From Actinostola sp. cb2023 (Eukaryota > Cnidaria > Anthozoa > Actiniaria > Actinostolidae): a stretch of 64,000 nucleotides of DNA. Below are positions 12,531 through 24,040 of the stretch, in pieces. The stretch spans positions 62,001-126,000 of the forward strand of contig JAUJYZ010000094.1 in NCBI GenBank assembly GCA_033675265.1, read 5' to 3'. How positions within the stretch are numbered: the stretch's first letter is position 1; each line of letters opens with the position of its first letter. Under the pieces are notes generated by a model. That model did not search any database. It saw only the letters and a program-made list of their open reading frames with translations, and had not been told where the DNA came from. The position numbers and the translations under genes were made by a program.

Positions 12531-12655
12531 CACATGGAAAATTAACCAATCAGCGTGCGAGATTTCACTAGATTATTGTAAAATATGGTATTGCATATGT
12601 CAATGTAAAACTCTATACAATCAAACTATAGTATTGCATAGTGCCGTTTCCTGTG

Positions 12656-15470
12656 TATACAAAGCACTGCTAATAGTGTCTTGCCCATATACAAAGCACT
12701 GCTAATAGTGTCTTGCCCATATACAAAGCACTGCTAATAGTGTCTTGCCCATATACAAAGAATAGTGTCTTGTCCATATACAAAGCACTGCTAATAGTGT
12801 CTTGCCCATATACAAAGCACTGCTAATAGTGACAGTCTTGCCCATATACAAAGCACTGCTAATAGTGTCTTTCCCATATACAAAGCACTGCTAATAGTGT
12901 CTTGCCCATATACAAAGAATAGTGTCTTGTCCATATACAAAGCACTGCTAATAGTGTCTTGCCCATATACAAAGCACTGCTAATAGTGTCTTGCCCAAAG
13001 GCATATACAAAGCACTGCTAATAGTGTCTTGCCCTTATACAAAGCACTGCTAATAGTGTCTTGCCCATATACAAAGCACTGCTAATAGTGTCTTGCCCAT
13101 ATACAAAGCACTGCTAATAGTGTCTTGCCCATATACAAAGCACTGCTAATAGTGTCTTGCCCATATACAAAGCACTGCTAATAGTGTCTTGCCCTTATAC
13201 AAAGCACTGCTAATAGTGTCTTGCCCATATACAAAGCACTGCTAATAGTGTCTTGCCCATATACAAAGCACTGCTAATAGTGTCTTGCCCATATACAAAG
13301 CGCTGCTAATAGTGTCTTGCCCATATACAAAGCACTGCTAATAGTGTCTTGCCCATATACAAAGCACTGCTAATAGTGTCTTGCCCATATACAAAGCACT
13401 GCTAATAGTGTCTTTCCCATATACAAAGCACTGCTAATAGTGTCTTGCCCATATACAAAGCACTGCTAATAGTGTCTTTCCCATATACAAAGCACTGCTA
13501 ATAGTGTCTTGCCATACAAAGCACTGCTAATAGTGTCTTGCCCATATACAAAGCACTGTTAATAGTGTCTTGCCCATATACAAAGCACTGCTAATAGTGT
13601 CTTGCCCTTATACAAAGCACTGCTAATAGTGTCTTGCCCTTATACAAAGCACTGCTAATAGTGTCTTGCCCATATACAAAGCACTGTTAATAGTGTCTTG
13701 CCCATATACAAAGCACTGCTATTAGTGTCTTGCCCATATACAAAGCACTGTTAATAGTGTCTTGCCCATATACAAAGCACTGCTAATAGTGTCTTGCCCT
13801 TATACAAAGCACTGCTAATAGTGTCTTGCCCTTATACAAAGCACTGCTAATAGTGTCTTGCCCATATAAAAAGCACTGTTAATAGTGTCTTGCCCATATA
13901 CAAAGCACTGCTATTAGTGTCTTGCCCATATACAAAGCACTGCTAATAGTGTCTTGCCCATATACAAAGAATAGTGTCTTGTCCATATACAAAGCACTGC
14001 TAATAGTGTCTTGCCCATATACAAAGCACTGCTAATAGTGACAGTCTTGCCCATATACAAAGCACTGCTAATAGTGTCTTTCCCATATACAAAGCACTGC
14101 TAATAGTGTCTTGCCCATATACAAAGAATAGTGTCTTGTCCATATACAAAGCACTGCTAATAGTGTCTTGCCCATATACAAAGCACTGCTAATAGTGTCT
14201 TGCCCAAAGGCATATACAAAGCACTGCTAATAGTGTCTTGCCCTTATACAAAGCACTGCTAATAGTGTCTTGCCCATATACAAAGCACTGCTAATAGTGT
14301 CTTGCCCATATACAAAGCACTGCTAATAGTGTCTTGCCCATATACAAAGCACTGCTAATAGTGTCTTGCCCATATACAAAGCACTGCTAATAGTGTCTTG
14401 CCCTTATACAAAGCACTGCTAATAGTGTCTTGCCCATATACAAAGCACTGCTAATAGTGTCTTGCCCATATACAAAGCACTGCTAATAGTGTCTTGCCCA
14501 TATACAAAGCGCTGCTAATAGTGTCTTGCCCATATACAAAGCACTGCTAATAGTGTCTTGCCCATATACAAAGCACTGCTAATAGTGTCTTGCCCATATA
14601 CAAAGCACTGCTAATAGTGTCTTTCCCATATACAAAGCACTGCTAATAGTGTCTTGCCCATATACAAAGCACTGCTAATAGTGTCTTGCCCATATACAAA
14701 GCACTGCTAATAGTGTCTTGCCATACAAAGCATACTAATAAAGCACTGCTAATAGTGTCTTGCCCATATACAAAGCACTGCTAATAGTGTCTTGCCCATA
14801 TACAAAGCACTGCTAATAGTGTCTTGCCCTTATACAAAGCACTGCTAATAGTGTCTTGCCATATACAAAGCACTGCTAATAGTGTCTTGCCCATATACAA
14901 AGCACTGTTAATAGTGTCTTGCCCATATACAAAGCACTGCTATTGTCTTGCCCATATACAAAGCACTGCTAATAGTGTCTTGCCCATATACATAGCACTG
15001 CTAATAGTGTCTTGCCCATATGCAAAGCACTGCTAATAGTGTCTTGCCCATATACAAAGCACTGCTAATAGTGTCTTGCCCATATACAAAGCACTGCTAA
15101 TAGTGTCTTTCCCATATACAAAGCACTGCTAATAGTGTCTTGCCCATATACAAAGCACTGCTAATAGTGTCTTGCCCATATACAAAGCACTGTTAATAGT
15201 GTCTTGCCCATATACAAAGCACTGCTAATCGTGTCTTGCCCATATACAAAGCACTGCTAATAGTGTCTTGCCCATATACATAGCACTGCTAATAGTGTCT
15301 TGCCCATATGCAAAGCCGCACTGCTAATAGTGTCTTGGCTATATGCAAAGCACTGCTAATAGTGTCTTGCCTATATGCAAAGTATTACTACTGAATAGTG
15401 TGTTGTCCATGCATATACTAAGCACTGCTAATAGTGTCTTGCCCATATACAAAGTAGTACTGACAGTACA
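12656..15470. repeat. 32-bp minisatellite array, right part
   Basis: Continuation of the array at 91-2911, again about 85-90 copies. The marker variants GTGACAGTCTTG (12831 and 14040) and CCCAAAGGCATA (about 12997 and 14205) repeat about 1209 bp apart, a higher-order repeat longer than that in the left part. Copies degrade towards 15470. The open frame at 14824-15036 simply follows the repeat and is not a gene. Confidence 0.95.
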
Positions 15471-15637
15471 GTGTCTTGCTAGAAACAACGGTACTAACAG
15501 GATAGGTTTGAAAGTCAGGATGCGCGTTACCCAAGCCTGGAAACGCAAGAACTCAAGGCTGTTATAATATACATGTATTGACACATTTTGACAGTGGGAT
15601 TAAAAAAAATGATAACATTAACGTATTTTTATTTCAG

Positions 15638-17998
15638 CATGGGCAGGGTCAATTGCTATTGGCCTTACACTGTTTGGAGGGCCACTGGGTGTCATATTGA
15701 CAGATCGCTTTGGACACAGAGCTGCGACCATGTCGTGTGGTTTGATCTGTGCTATATCACTGGCTGCAAGCTCTTTTGTGAAACACTTAATAATTCTCTA
15801 TATTTCATATGGTGTCCTCTTTGGTCTATCAGGTGGCGTTATTTTGAACATTAGTTATACAGTTACAAAAATGTATTTCAAGAAGAACTGGGCTTTAGCT
15901 GTTGGTATTATTAGTTCTGGCTCTGTTATTGGATTGTTGATATTAAGTCAATGTAATGAACTCCTCATCGATACACTGGGCTGGAGAAATGCCTTTAGAG
16001 TTATGTCTGGTCTGATGGTGTTGATATGCATTGTTTCCACAACATATGATCCAGTTATAACTCAAAATATGTCAAGTCAAGAGAATGGTGTACAGCAAGT
16101 AGAGCAAGTACAGCTGGTGTTGCAAGAACAGCAAGAACATCAAGAACAGCAAGTAGAGCAAGTACAACAAGTACAGCAAGAACAGCAAGTACAGCAAGTA
16201 CAGCAAGTACAGCAAGTACAGCAAGTACAGCAAGTACAGCAAGTACAGCAAGTACAGCAAGTACAGCGACGTATGACGATAAGGGACTGTTGTTCTCTCT
16301 TCTCCAATGTTAGGTATACAGTTGGTTTAATAGCAGTTGTGCTGGCTTATGTTGGTATCTATTCACCACATATTCATCTGGTAAGATTTTATTATCATTC
16401 ATCCACCCATCCTTCCATCGCTCTGTCTCTCCTGTCATGTATAAATATGTTCATTCATTTATATTGCATTGATTCAAATGTTCATTAAGATCTGTCGATT
16501 TAGCCATTCAGTCATCCTTTCGTTCATTCATTCGTTCATTCATTCGTTCATTCATTCATACAAACATCCATCCATCCATCCATCCATCCATCCATCCATC
16601 CATCCATCCATCCATCCATCCATCCATCCATCCATCCATCCATCCATCCATCTATCTATCTATCTATTCAGCCATTCTTTCATCCGTTGAATCATTCATT
16701 TCTTCATTCATTTCTTTCTTTCTTATCGAATTGATTCTATTTCCCTCTGTACAGGTGCAGTTTGCCAAGGACCTGGGCATGTCAAACAGTAAATCTGCTC
16801 AAGTCTACATTTACTTTGCTATCTGCAATGCTGTATCTCGTATTGTCTTTGGACAAATCCTCAACAAGTTCAGATTCTCTTCACTTTATTCGCTCCAGCT
16901 TTCAACCTTCGCATGTGGGCTTTCTGTTGTCTTGTTGTCGTTAGCCAAGAACTACAGTCACTTGGTTGCGTTTGGTGTCGTGTATGGCATTGCGAATGGT
17001 GGATTTGTTTTCTGCCAGAATTTGTTCTTCATGTCTGTTGTTGAGCCTGAGAAAAGTGGTCTTGCTCTTGGAATGGCGTACATGATATCTTCAATAACTG
17101 TTTGTGGGGGGCCACCATTTGCAGGTATGTACTCCAGGGCTGCTGGAATGACCTTGTGAAATACACTATAAGATACCAAGCCGTAAAAATATGCACACCC
17201 TAAATGATGACGATGATGATAATAACTTTATTTAAACTCTGTTTGATGGGACTGTTTAGGTTCCTAACAAAAACAAATGGTAATATGCCGAGAAACAAGA
17301 AATGATGACTTGATGCCAAGCAACATTTTTGTGGCAACAGTACGCTAACCTGTTATGTATATCAACTAACTAATACACCTTTAGCATAAACCATCCAGTG
17401 GTCTATCGCAAATCCTGCAATCTGATTGGTTCGCTACTAGTCGTTTATCAGCTCATTGACCCCGAGTAGAGGTAAACAAACAAAATGGCGGCTTCGTCGT
17501 CGCGTTTTGCTAATGTTTCGGAGGAGTTTCTCGACGAATTATTGTCTGTTGTTTGTTTCTGTCATTTTCTACTGACCTACTGGATGGTTTATGCTAAAAC
17601 AATTAGACTACTCATTCTCGTTTTCCATGAGGATAGTCAACTCGGCGCTACGCGCCTCGTTGACTATTGCCTCATAGAAACCTCGAACTCGTAGTCTAAT
17701 AGTTAAATACATCAGCGGCACCAGGGGTTCTCCCTATATTCGGCTGGTAGACATGATTGTTACGGCGGGTCCGATGTGCCTTGATATACCAAACAAATTA
17801 ACGGTAGATTGTGTGAATAGTGACCAATGTTCTTCCATTTCAGGGTATTTGGCCGATGAAATGGGCTCGTATGTCACCTCGTTTTATGTCATGGGTGGTG
17901 TAATGGTGTTTGCATCATTCTTGCCTTGCAGTCTTCTTCTTATTCAAATAGTAAAGAAAACTAAGAATACTTATTCCTGCGGTAAGATGATGACTTGA
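15638..17998 (+). CDS. MFS transporter, monocarboxylate (SLC16)-like, 3' exons only
   Basis: Three exons: 15638-16380, 16755-17124 and 17844-17998 (stop). Borders are TTTCAG before exon a, GTAAGA after it, TACAG and GTATGT around exon b, and TTTCAG before exon c; all joins are in frame. The product has eleven predicted membrane helices, corresponding to TM2-TM12 of the 12-helix fold; TM1 must lie on an exon left of the window. Family marks are ILTDRFGHR after TM2, and [20 protein letters not shown] at the TM4-TM5 boundary, matching the monocarboxylate-transporter pattern. The long cytosolic loop between TM6 and TM7 is a glutamine/valine tract (VQQ repeats) encoded by an in-frame 9-bp repeat CAAGTACAG. 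It probably carries small organic acids across the plasma membrane; the substrate cannot be read from sequence. The upstream intron would contain the whole minisatellite and the 9.7-kb insertion. Confidence 0.85.
16150..16266 (+). repeat. 9-bp coding microsatellite (VQQ tract)
   Basis: CAAGTACAG repeats about nine times near-perfectly after a degenerate stretch. It is in frame with the transporter and adds Val-Gln-Gln triplets to its central loop. Being a multiple of three, length change would keep the frame. Confidence 0.9.
16381..16754 (+). other. Transporter intron with CATT/CATC microsatellites
   Basis: The intron starts GTAAGA and ends TGTACAG. It contains (CATT)n around 16520-16560, a long (CATC)n run around 16565-16650 and a short (TATC)n. 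The frames in it are microsatellite artefacts. Confidence 0.85.
17125..17843 (+). other. Transporter intron with a hairpin MITE
   Basis: The intron starts GTATGT and ends CATTTCAG. At about 17597-17704 an inverted repeat (AATTAGACTAC / GTAGTCTAAT, with GATAGTCAACTCGGCGC / GCGCCTCGTTGACTATTG) forms a MITE-like hairpin. Nothing coding is visible. Confidence 0.7.
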
Positions 17999-18290
17999 TG
18001 GCAACAGTACCCTAATTAATATTTTATGTATTTACAACATTAAAAGACAATGATAATCATGATAAATTATAAATAAATTAAATTTGCAAATCTGCCTTCT
18101 ATCTTCTGAGGAACATAGCTTCAATCAGAAATTTATCTCCTCCAAGCATTGCGAAACCCTGATACATGCCTTCGTAACATCAAAGTTAGACCATTTATGA
18201 TATTGTATTGTATAATGATGATAAAATGTATAAAACGCTTTAAAAAATAGAAACTACTGTATGGCTGAATATAAAGATAGAATGGTATCT
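17999..18290. other. 3' flank of the transporter gene
   Basis: AT-rich sequence after the stop codon with ATAAAT/AATAAA-like motifs near 18070 (AAATTATAAATAAATTAAA) that could serve as polyadenylation signal. The transcript end cannot be fixed. Confidence 0.4.
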
Positions 18291-18454
18291 ATAGACCGAA
18301 TACAATAATGGCGTCCAATTTCAATTGCCATTGTTCTGGACTGACTAACCTCGTGTTCATGTGGAAACACAAAAGCATTTTCATCTGTATGAGAGGCTAG
18401 TCAGTCCAGAACAATGGCAATGGAAATTGGACGCCATTATTGCATTCGGTCTAT
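18291..18454. mobile_element. 164-bp MITE with about 60-bp arms
   Basis: ATAGACCGAATACAATAATG opens the element and its near reverse complement closes it at 18454. Only a short non-coding loop separates the arms. Confidence 0.75.
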
Positions 18455-19117
18455 TAGGGGTCAAATAATTCTTAAGCCACGCCCAGATTGGTCTCCTTTA
18501 GGGGTCTAATGCAAATTTTCCGACGATCATCCCGCCCCTTAATTTCACATGGGAATTTTAAACCATCGGCAAATTTTTACGGTTAGTTTTTTTTCGGGTA
18601 TATTTCTAGGTCATTCCGACGGCCATTCCTACCCTTTTTACGCTGATACGCGGTACTAAAATACGTCACAGTAGGCAGAAGTCTTAGATTGAAATGTGTT
18701 TTTTTTTCGTAACAGAAAAGTTACGATGTCAAATCATGTGGACATTGTACGGCATTGTACACCACTATTGTGGAACTCGGTTACAGAATTCACTTTAGTC
18801 CTGTTGATTTTCTGTCTAGTTTCCTCTCACTTTTCTGGATCACTGAATTGATGAACCAGTATACGCCTATTTCAAAAAACGTGTTCAAAACAATAAGCGT
18901 CAAACCAAGACCGAAGTGAATGTTGGTTTTGTGTTGTCAAATTATTCAAATCAGACCTATTTTCTATGGAACGAAGTGTGGTATGCAAACAAGCACGTAA
19001 AATGTTCACATTTTGTAATTAGTCCTTATAGAAACAATTGTGATGTTTTAACTAATTGTCAGCACATAACCAGCATTCATTATGAAGCCGTGTCTACAGC
19101 TCTCAAGCACTCCCGTG

Positions 19118-19148
<31 letters not shown>

Positions 19149-19309
19149 TTTAATTCTTGGGTTGCGCGTTACGTCATAGCCGCCATGTTGGATGACAATA
19201 ACAAAGCATTCCTCATTAGCTTCTCTTGTTAGATCATCCAACATGGCGGCTGTTTCATTGTTATTTATAACTCAAGGGATTTTGAGTCGTGGTTGCAACC
19301 CAAAAATTG
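18455..19309. other. Intergenic; short hairpin and ATT microsatellite
   Basis: It contains an (ATT)n run near 19119-19147 and a short inverted repeat AGCCGCCATGTTGGATGA / TCATCCAACATGGCGGCT (19178-19251). A TATACGCCTATTTCAAAA motif near 18863 is a lone end of the 5656-5941 MITE family. No gene is supported. Confidence 0.5.
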
Positions 19310-19584
19310 GCAATACCCCAGTTTCGAGTTGTTTTAAAAGCGATGACCGCTGTCCTTGACAAAAGACGCATTTGCTCAGGCTTAGCCTCAATTCAGTGTA
19401 AATTATTCACAAATACCAACGAGAACGCGAAAAAGTGTTGTTTAATGTTTAATGTTGACATTCAACAATAGAAACCATTTTTAATTGCACGGGTTATTCT
19501 CTGGATTGAGGCTAAGCCTGAGCAAACGCGTCTTTTGTCAAGGAGTACAGCGGTGTCTAAGCAAACTCGAAACGGGAGTATTGC
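19310..19584. mobile_element. MITE, family also at 58220-58453
   Basis: The ends pair ACCCCAGTTTCGAGTTGTTT with CAAACTCGAAACGGGAGT; inner arms pair TTGACAAAAGACGCATTTGC with GCAAACGCGTCTTTTGTCAA. A second copy is at 58220-58453. The centre is non-coding. Confidence 0.7.
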
Positions 19585-19799
19585 TTCAGGTGAAATTTAC
19601 CATTCTTTCTACAAGCATCAAAGTATTCATGTGTTGGATTACAACTCCTATGAATGGCGAAAGGGACAAGCATCCGGATCCAGGCTATGCCGGACTCAAA
19701 CGCGTCGGTTCTTAACTTGAATCCTAACTAAAATCAAAGGCACCCGTACCCTGGGTACCAATGCCATCCCTATAACTCGTGGATTTAAGAAATAATCCT

Positions 19800-20046
19800 C
19801 TAACAGCTGTCAGTACGACTGAACATGAGATCGAGGCTATCGGGCGGGGTATCTAGGAAAGGTTTGTATGTAGTTTTTCTCTAGCTGTTATTACACAAAC
19901 TAGAATCGTTATACCGCGGCATGATTATATGCAGACCAATATTTGTGTAAAACTCGGAGAAAAATATTACTTATAAAGTGGCTGGTTTGTTTTTCTAGTT
20001 CTCCTGGCCCGATGGCCTCGCTCTCATACTCATAGTGCTATTTGTC
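19800..20046. repeat. Dispersed repeat shared with 51705-51925
   Basis: Long near-identical runs, such as GTATGTAGTTTTTCTCTAGC and CTCGGAGAAAAATATTACTT, occur here and at 51705-51925 in the same orientation. Both lie downstream of GTPase gene copies on the minus strand, so this may mark the edge of the duplicated unit or be an independent repeat. Confidence 0.6.
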
Positions 20047-20047
20047 A

Positions 20048-20241
20048 TATACACCTGTTTTCAAAAACGTTGTCCATTTACAAAATACAAAATAGTAAAA
20101 TAGTAAAAAGGAATTGATTAGAGAAACAATAAGCCAAAGTTCAGCTTGAGTGCATTTCTTTTGTTTCTCTAATTAATTCCTTTTTTGCTATTTTACTATT
20201 TTGTATTTTGTAAATGGCAACGTTTTTGAAAACAGGTGTAT
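20048..20241. mobile_element. MITE with about 80-bp arms
   Basis: TATACACCTGTTTTCAAAAA begins it and TTTTTGAAAACAGGTGTA ends it. The arms continue through GTAAAATAGTAAAAAGGAAT. The ends resemble the 5656-5941 family. Confidence 0.75.
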
Positions 20242-20384
20242 CTACTATAATGGCTATTATATTTATTGCTTATTTACTGGGACCGAGGGAAACAGTATGT
20301 TTCGTGGTCCCACGAGGCCACCGAGGTCTCAGTAATCTAAGTGTTTTGTTATATACCAAGTGTCAAAGGAACAAAAAGAGGGCT

Positions 20385-21480
20385 TTAATTGCGTTAAAAC
20401 ATCGTAAAACATTGTTTTATAAAACATGGTGTGATGTTTTACGGGCTGTCCAAACGAATAAAACATCGGTAAAACATTGTGTTAAAACATCGTAAAACAT
20501 TGTTTTATAAAACATGGTGTGATGTTTTAGGGGCTGTCCAAACGAATAAAACATCGGTAAAACATTGCGTTAAAACACCGTAAAACATTGTTTTATAAAA
20601 CATGGAGTGATGTTTTACGGGCTGTCCAAACGAATAAAACATCGGTAAAACATTGCGTTAAAACACCGTAAAACATTGTTTTATAAAACATGGTGTGATG
20701 TTTTACGGGCTGTCCAAACTAATAAAACATCGGTAAAACATTGCGTTAAAACACCGTAAAACATTGTTTTATAAAACATGGTGTGATGTTTTACGGGCTG
20801 TCCAAACGAATAAAACATGATAAAACATTGTTTTATAAAACATGGAGTGATGTTTTACGGGCTGTCCAAACGAATAAAACATCGGTAAAACATTGCGTTA
20901 AAACACCGTAAAACATTGTTTTATAAAACATGGAGTGATGTTTTACGGGCTGTCCAAACGAATAAAACATCGGTAAAACATTGCGTTAAAACATCGTAAA
21001 ACATTGTTTTATAAAACATGGTGTGATGTTTTACGGGCTGTCCAAACGAATAAAACATTGTAAAACATTGCGTTAAAACATCGTAAAACATTGTTTTATA
21101 AAACATGGTGTGATGTTTTACGGGCTGTCCAAACGAATAAAACATGGTAAAACATTGCGTTAAAACATCGTAAAACATTGTTTTATAAAACATGGTGTGA
21201 TGTTTTACGGGCTGTCCAAACGAATACAACATGTTTGACAAAACATTGGATGTCAAGACTCGTGCGCATGCGTTGGTTACCTTGTGCGCATGCGTCAGCA
21301 TAACAATGTTTTACGGGCTGTCCAAACGACTCATAGCTCAACAATGTTTTACGCAAGCGAGAACAAAAGAAATGTTTTACGATGTTTGACAGAATGTTTG
21401 ACATGGTGGCCAAACGAATACATGTTTTACAAAACAATGTTTTATGATGTTTTACTGAAATGTTTTACTCGTTTGGACGG
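20385..21480. repeat. 88-bp tandem satellite
   Basis: GGGCTGTCCAAAC recurs at 20443, 20531, 20619, 20707, 20795, 20859, 20947, 21035, 21122 and 21209: a period of 88 bp with one 64-bp unit. Units are rich in TAAAACAT and its complement. Copies decay from 21230 to 21480. The frames on either strand (20921-21301, 21183-21437) only read the repeat. Confidence 0.92.
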
Positions 21481-21547
21481 GCCTTAAATGATAAGAAATA
21501 GTGCTCGTAAACAAAAAACTTGCACATGCAGTGAATGTCAATGAACA

Positions 21548-21914
21548 AGACGCTCAATGAGCGTACACTCGGGCTTTATGACAAGGACAAAGACAGTTGC
21601 ATTTGCGTGACGAGGGAGACTATGTATGGGTGAGCATAGAGAAAAATGACCGAATTGTACTTATGTGTTATTGAATATGTTGTGAGAGCGAATCATACTT
21701 TCGGATTTAGTTTGATAGGCGTTCGGAAACTATTCGACCCGTTTGTGGCGACATGAATATGCAACCTCGAGTGACCTCAAGTACGTTTAAAGACGTACTA
21801 CAGACGTCCTTCCATGAATCGGAGATCTTTATCGATGCTCATTGACACAACTAGTCTCTCTCGTCACGCAACTTTCATTGTCATAATACCCGACTATACG
21901 CTCATTGAGCGTCT
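21548..21914. mobile_element. 367-bp MITE
   Basis: AGACGCTCAATGAGCGTA at the left pairs with TACGCTCATTGAGCGTCT at the right, and the arms continue (GACAAGGACAAAG / CTTTCATTGTCATAA region). It lies downstream of the broken GTPase copy, at the place where intact copies go straight from GTAAACAAAGAACTTG to the gene end. Confidence 0.65.
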
Positions 21915-22857
21915 TCTTCTGTAACAGATCCCTAAAATCTAATGACGTTTTGATTTCGATTGTATTTTTGCCGTTCACTGACCTGTTTTGAGCGTGGAAA
22001 TTCTGCTTTAAATAGCTCTGCGCGGCGGTTCTAAAATTAGATCGCGTCATAGATGAATGACTCAGATAAGGATCATGCATCGTACTGAAAAGAACACGGA
22101 GAAACCTACATTTTATCATGCAAACACTGCTTATTTTCAAAACAATTGTCAGTAAAATATATAACTAACAAAATCGGACTGAAGGATATGAAAAATTTGG
22201 CTTGTTTGTCTGAGTTGTGACGCCACTAATTAATGCGCTTCTCTATTGTGCAAGTACATGTATATAAATAGGCTAAAACTACTTTGGCATGATCCCAAAT
22301 TTCGTACATTGACCTTGCTCGCCTTTCCTATGATGAAGTTTTGAAGTACGACTTCTACGATTCCTTTTCCTTCTGAATTTTTCAAACGCGAATAAAATAA
22401 ACATCCATCATCATATATCTGAGAAATGTGTTTCGTTTTACTGTCGGATACTTTTTAAACGGTTTTTCACGGCGCGTGACGACAGTCAGGCAGCAAGCAA
22501 AGCGAGATTAGCTATCAAAACAAAATCTACTGGAAAATCAAACCCTCGCTCTCTAGCTTCAGAGACATAATAATATAACATCCATGCAGACGATTCAGAC
22601 TATGATCTGGCGAAGCTTAGTCTCCCTCGACGAAGCTGCTAACGGGTTTTTAATTGCATGGCCTATAAAAAAAACTCGAGAAGGTCACATACTTCGCATT
22701 GTGTGTACCGATATGATCAAATACTTCGCATTCCGAAGCCTAACCAAAAAATAAATAAAATAATAAAAAGAAGGCCCATTTTATAACTCGGGCTTCCTTC
22801 GGAATGGCCCGAGTAATTATATATTTAAAATTCTACAATCATTTTAAACTACGTGGC
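21915..22857. other. 3' flank of the broken GTPase copy
   Basis: AT-rich, no gene. The last 25 bp before the stop codon resemble the same position in the other copies (CATTTTAAACTA). The frame at 21829-22140 overlaps the MITE arm and is unsupported. Confidence 0.4.
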
Positions 22858-23239
22858 TCACTTCCACAGGGATTTGATTTTTAGCATTGCTCTTAGTGCA
22901 TTGTAATTAACTCGTTTGTACCCATCATACCCTTCGATGACAGCCCATGGGTAGAGCTGCTCTACCTCCTGAGCAACCACGCCTTCTCCTCTACCGATCA
23001 GACCCAGTCTCTTTGCTTGATTGTTCCAAATCCACTGGACTCCATGAAGACCGATGGATTGATACTCAGAACCGCTGACCAACGTTATGTCTCGCTTGAG
23101 CCGGACATCACTCAAAGCCCACCAAGCGTACGCGTAGTTTGCCACTACTGCACTACCCACAATGGCCGCAGAGTATTTAATATACTTCCAAATGTTACTG
23201 GCCATGGATTGGCTATCTCTTTTCTTCGCGTCTTCTAAG

Positions 23240-24018
23240 TGTTACGAAGCAAAAGTGCAGTTCAGTTAATCTTTACTTAGTTTATGATTTAATTAGTTTA
23301 AACCATTTAATTAACTTTACGTTACCAAGCGGCTTGACCATTGAAGTACAATACGGCCAGTAAGCGGTACATATGTACTGGCACACTTCTTTTGTACAGT
23401 GTACAAGTTTTGATAGCATAAGCAAATCTATTTCTTTTGTTAGTTAACCTCCTTTTGTTAACTAAGGATTAAAGGATTTAATAGTTACTTGTAAACACCT
23501 GGATTAGTTTCGTAATAACGAAGTTGTTTACGAATGCTGCTAACTCCTTTCTCTGGATGAATATTATTCCACTGCGTCATCGTATGATTCGAACTCGTAA
23601 AACTACAACAAGCAGCGACCTTGTTGGAAGACTTTTACATGGTCGCGTGCCTTGTAGGCTTATCTATTTAATTACTTAAGTATCCAAGTAATCTACTCGA
23701 TAACTTTAGTAGTAATTTTACGTCTTATACTCAAATGTGTACAGCAAAGTACAAGCTCATTACATCTTAGCAACCAATAGTATTCTAGGATGATGGCACG
23801 TGCACACTAGATTACGTAGCTAAATTAGTATGCAAGCGGTCACTATAAAACCCCTTGCACTGTAGAATCCACAGAGAACAATGTAAAACCTTGAGAGAAG
23901 AGCAACAGTAAAAGCTGATCAAACAACTTGAAGTTGAAGTCCATTTTATTGAGTGCCAGCTTCGTGAGGAAGCCTCTTGATTGTGACCGTCTTTCCCCCA
24001 AAGCCGGACGCACTTACA
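23240..24018 (+). repeat. Left LTR
   Basis: 779 bp, TGT...ACA ends. It carries a TATA box (CTATAAAA, 23843-23850) about 170 bp before the end, placing a likely transcript start near 23875. It lies antisense to the broken GTPase gene. Confidence 0.92.
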
Positions 24019-24021
24019 AAT

Positions 24022-24040
24022 TGGTAGAGAAACCCGGGTA
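24022..24040 (+). other. Putative tRNA primer binding site
   Basis: TGGTAGAGAAACCCGGG starts four bases after the LTR end. A TGG start complements the CCA of a tRNA 3' end. Which tRNA is not clear. Confidence 0.55.

Larger units (their letters stand above)
2912..12655. mobile_element. 9.7-kb composite element with 26-bp terminal inverted repeats
   Basis: The left end begins CACAGGAAACGGCACTAT and the right end is its reverse complement; the match runs 26 bp (2912-2937 and 12630-12655) with one mismatch. Both ends lie inside the 32-bp minisatellite. The array reads CCCATAT before the element and TATACAAAG after it, so the 3-bp TAT is duplicated (2909-2911 and 12656-12658). A CAC...GTG terminus, a 3-bp target duplication and repeated subterminal sequence are typical of EnSpm/CACTA-type DNA transposons, although the usual CACTA or CACTG start is CACAG here. 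No DDE transposase is visible, so it is probably non-autonomous. It contains two satellite arrays, nested MITEs and a tyrosine recombinase gene. Confidence 0.8.

Noticed and set aside
14824..15036. Repetitive 70-residue frame
   Set aside because: Reads the 32-bp minisatellite; the period is not a multiple of three, so it is a chance run.
20921..21437. 126- and 84-residue frames
   Set aside because: They only translate the 88-bp satellite on the minus strand.
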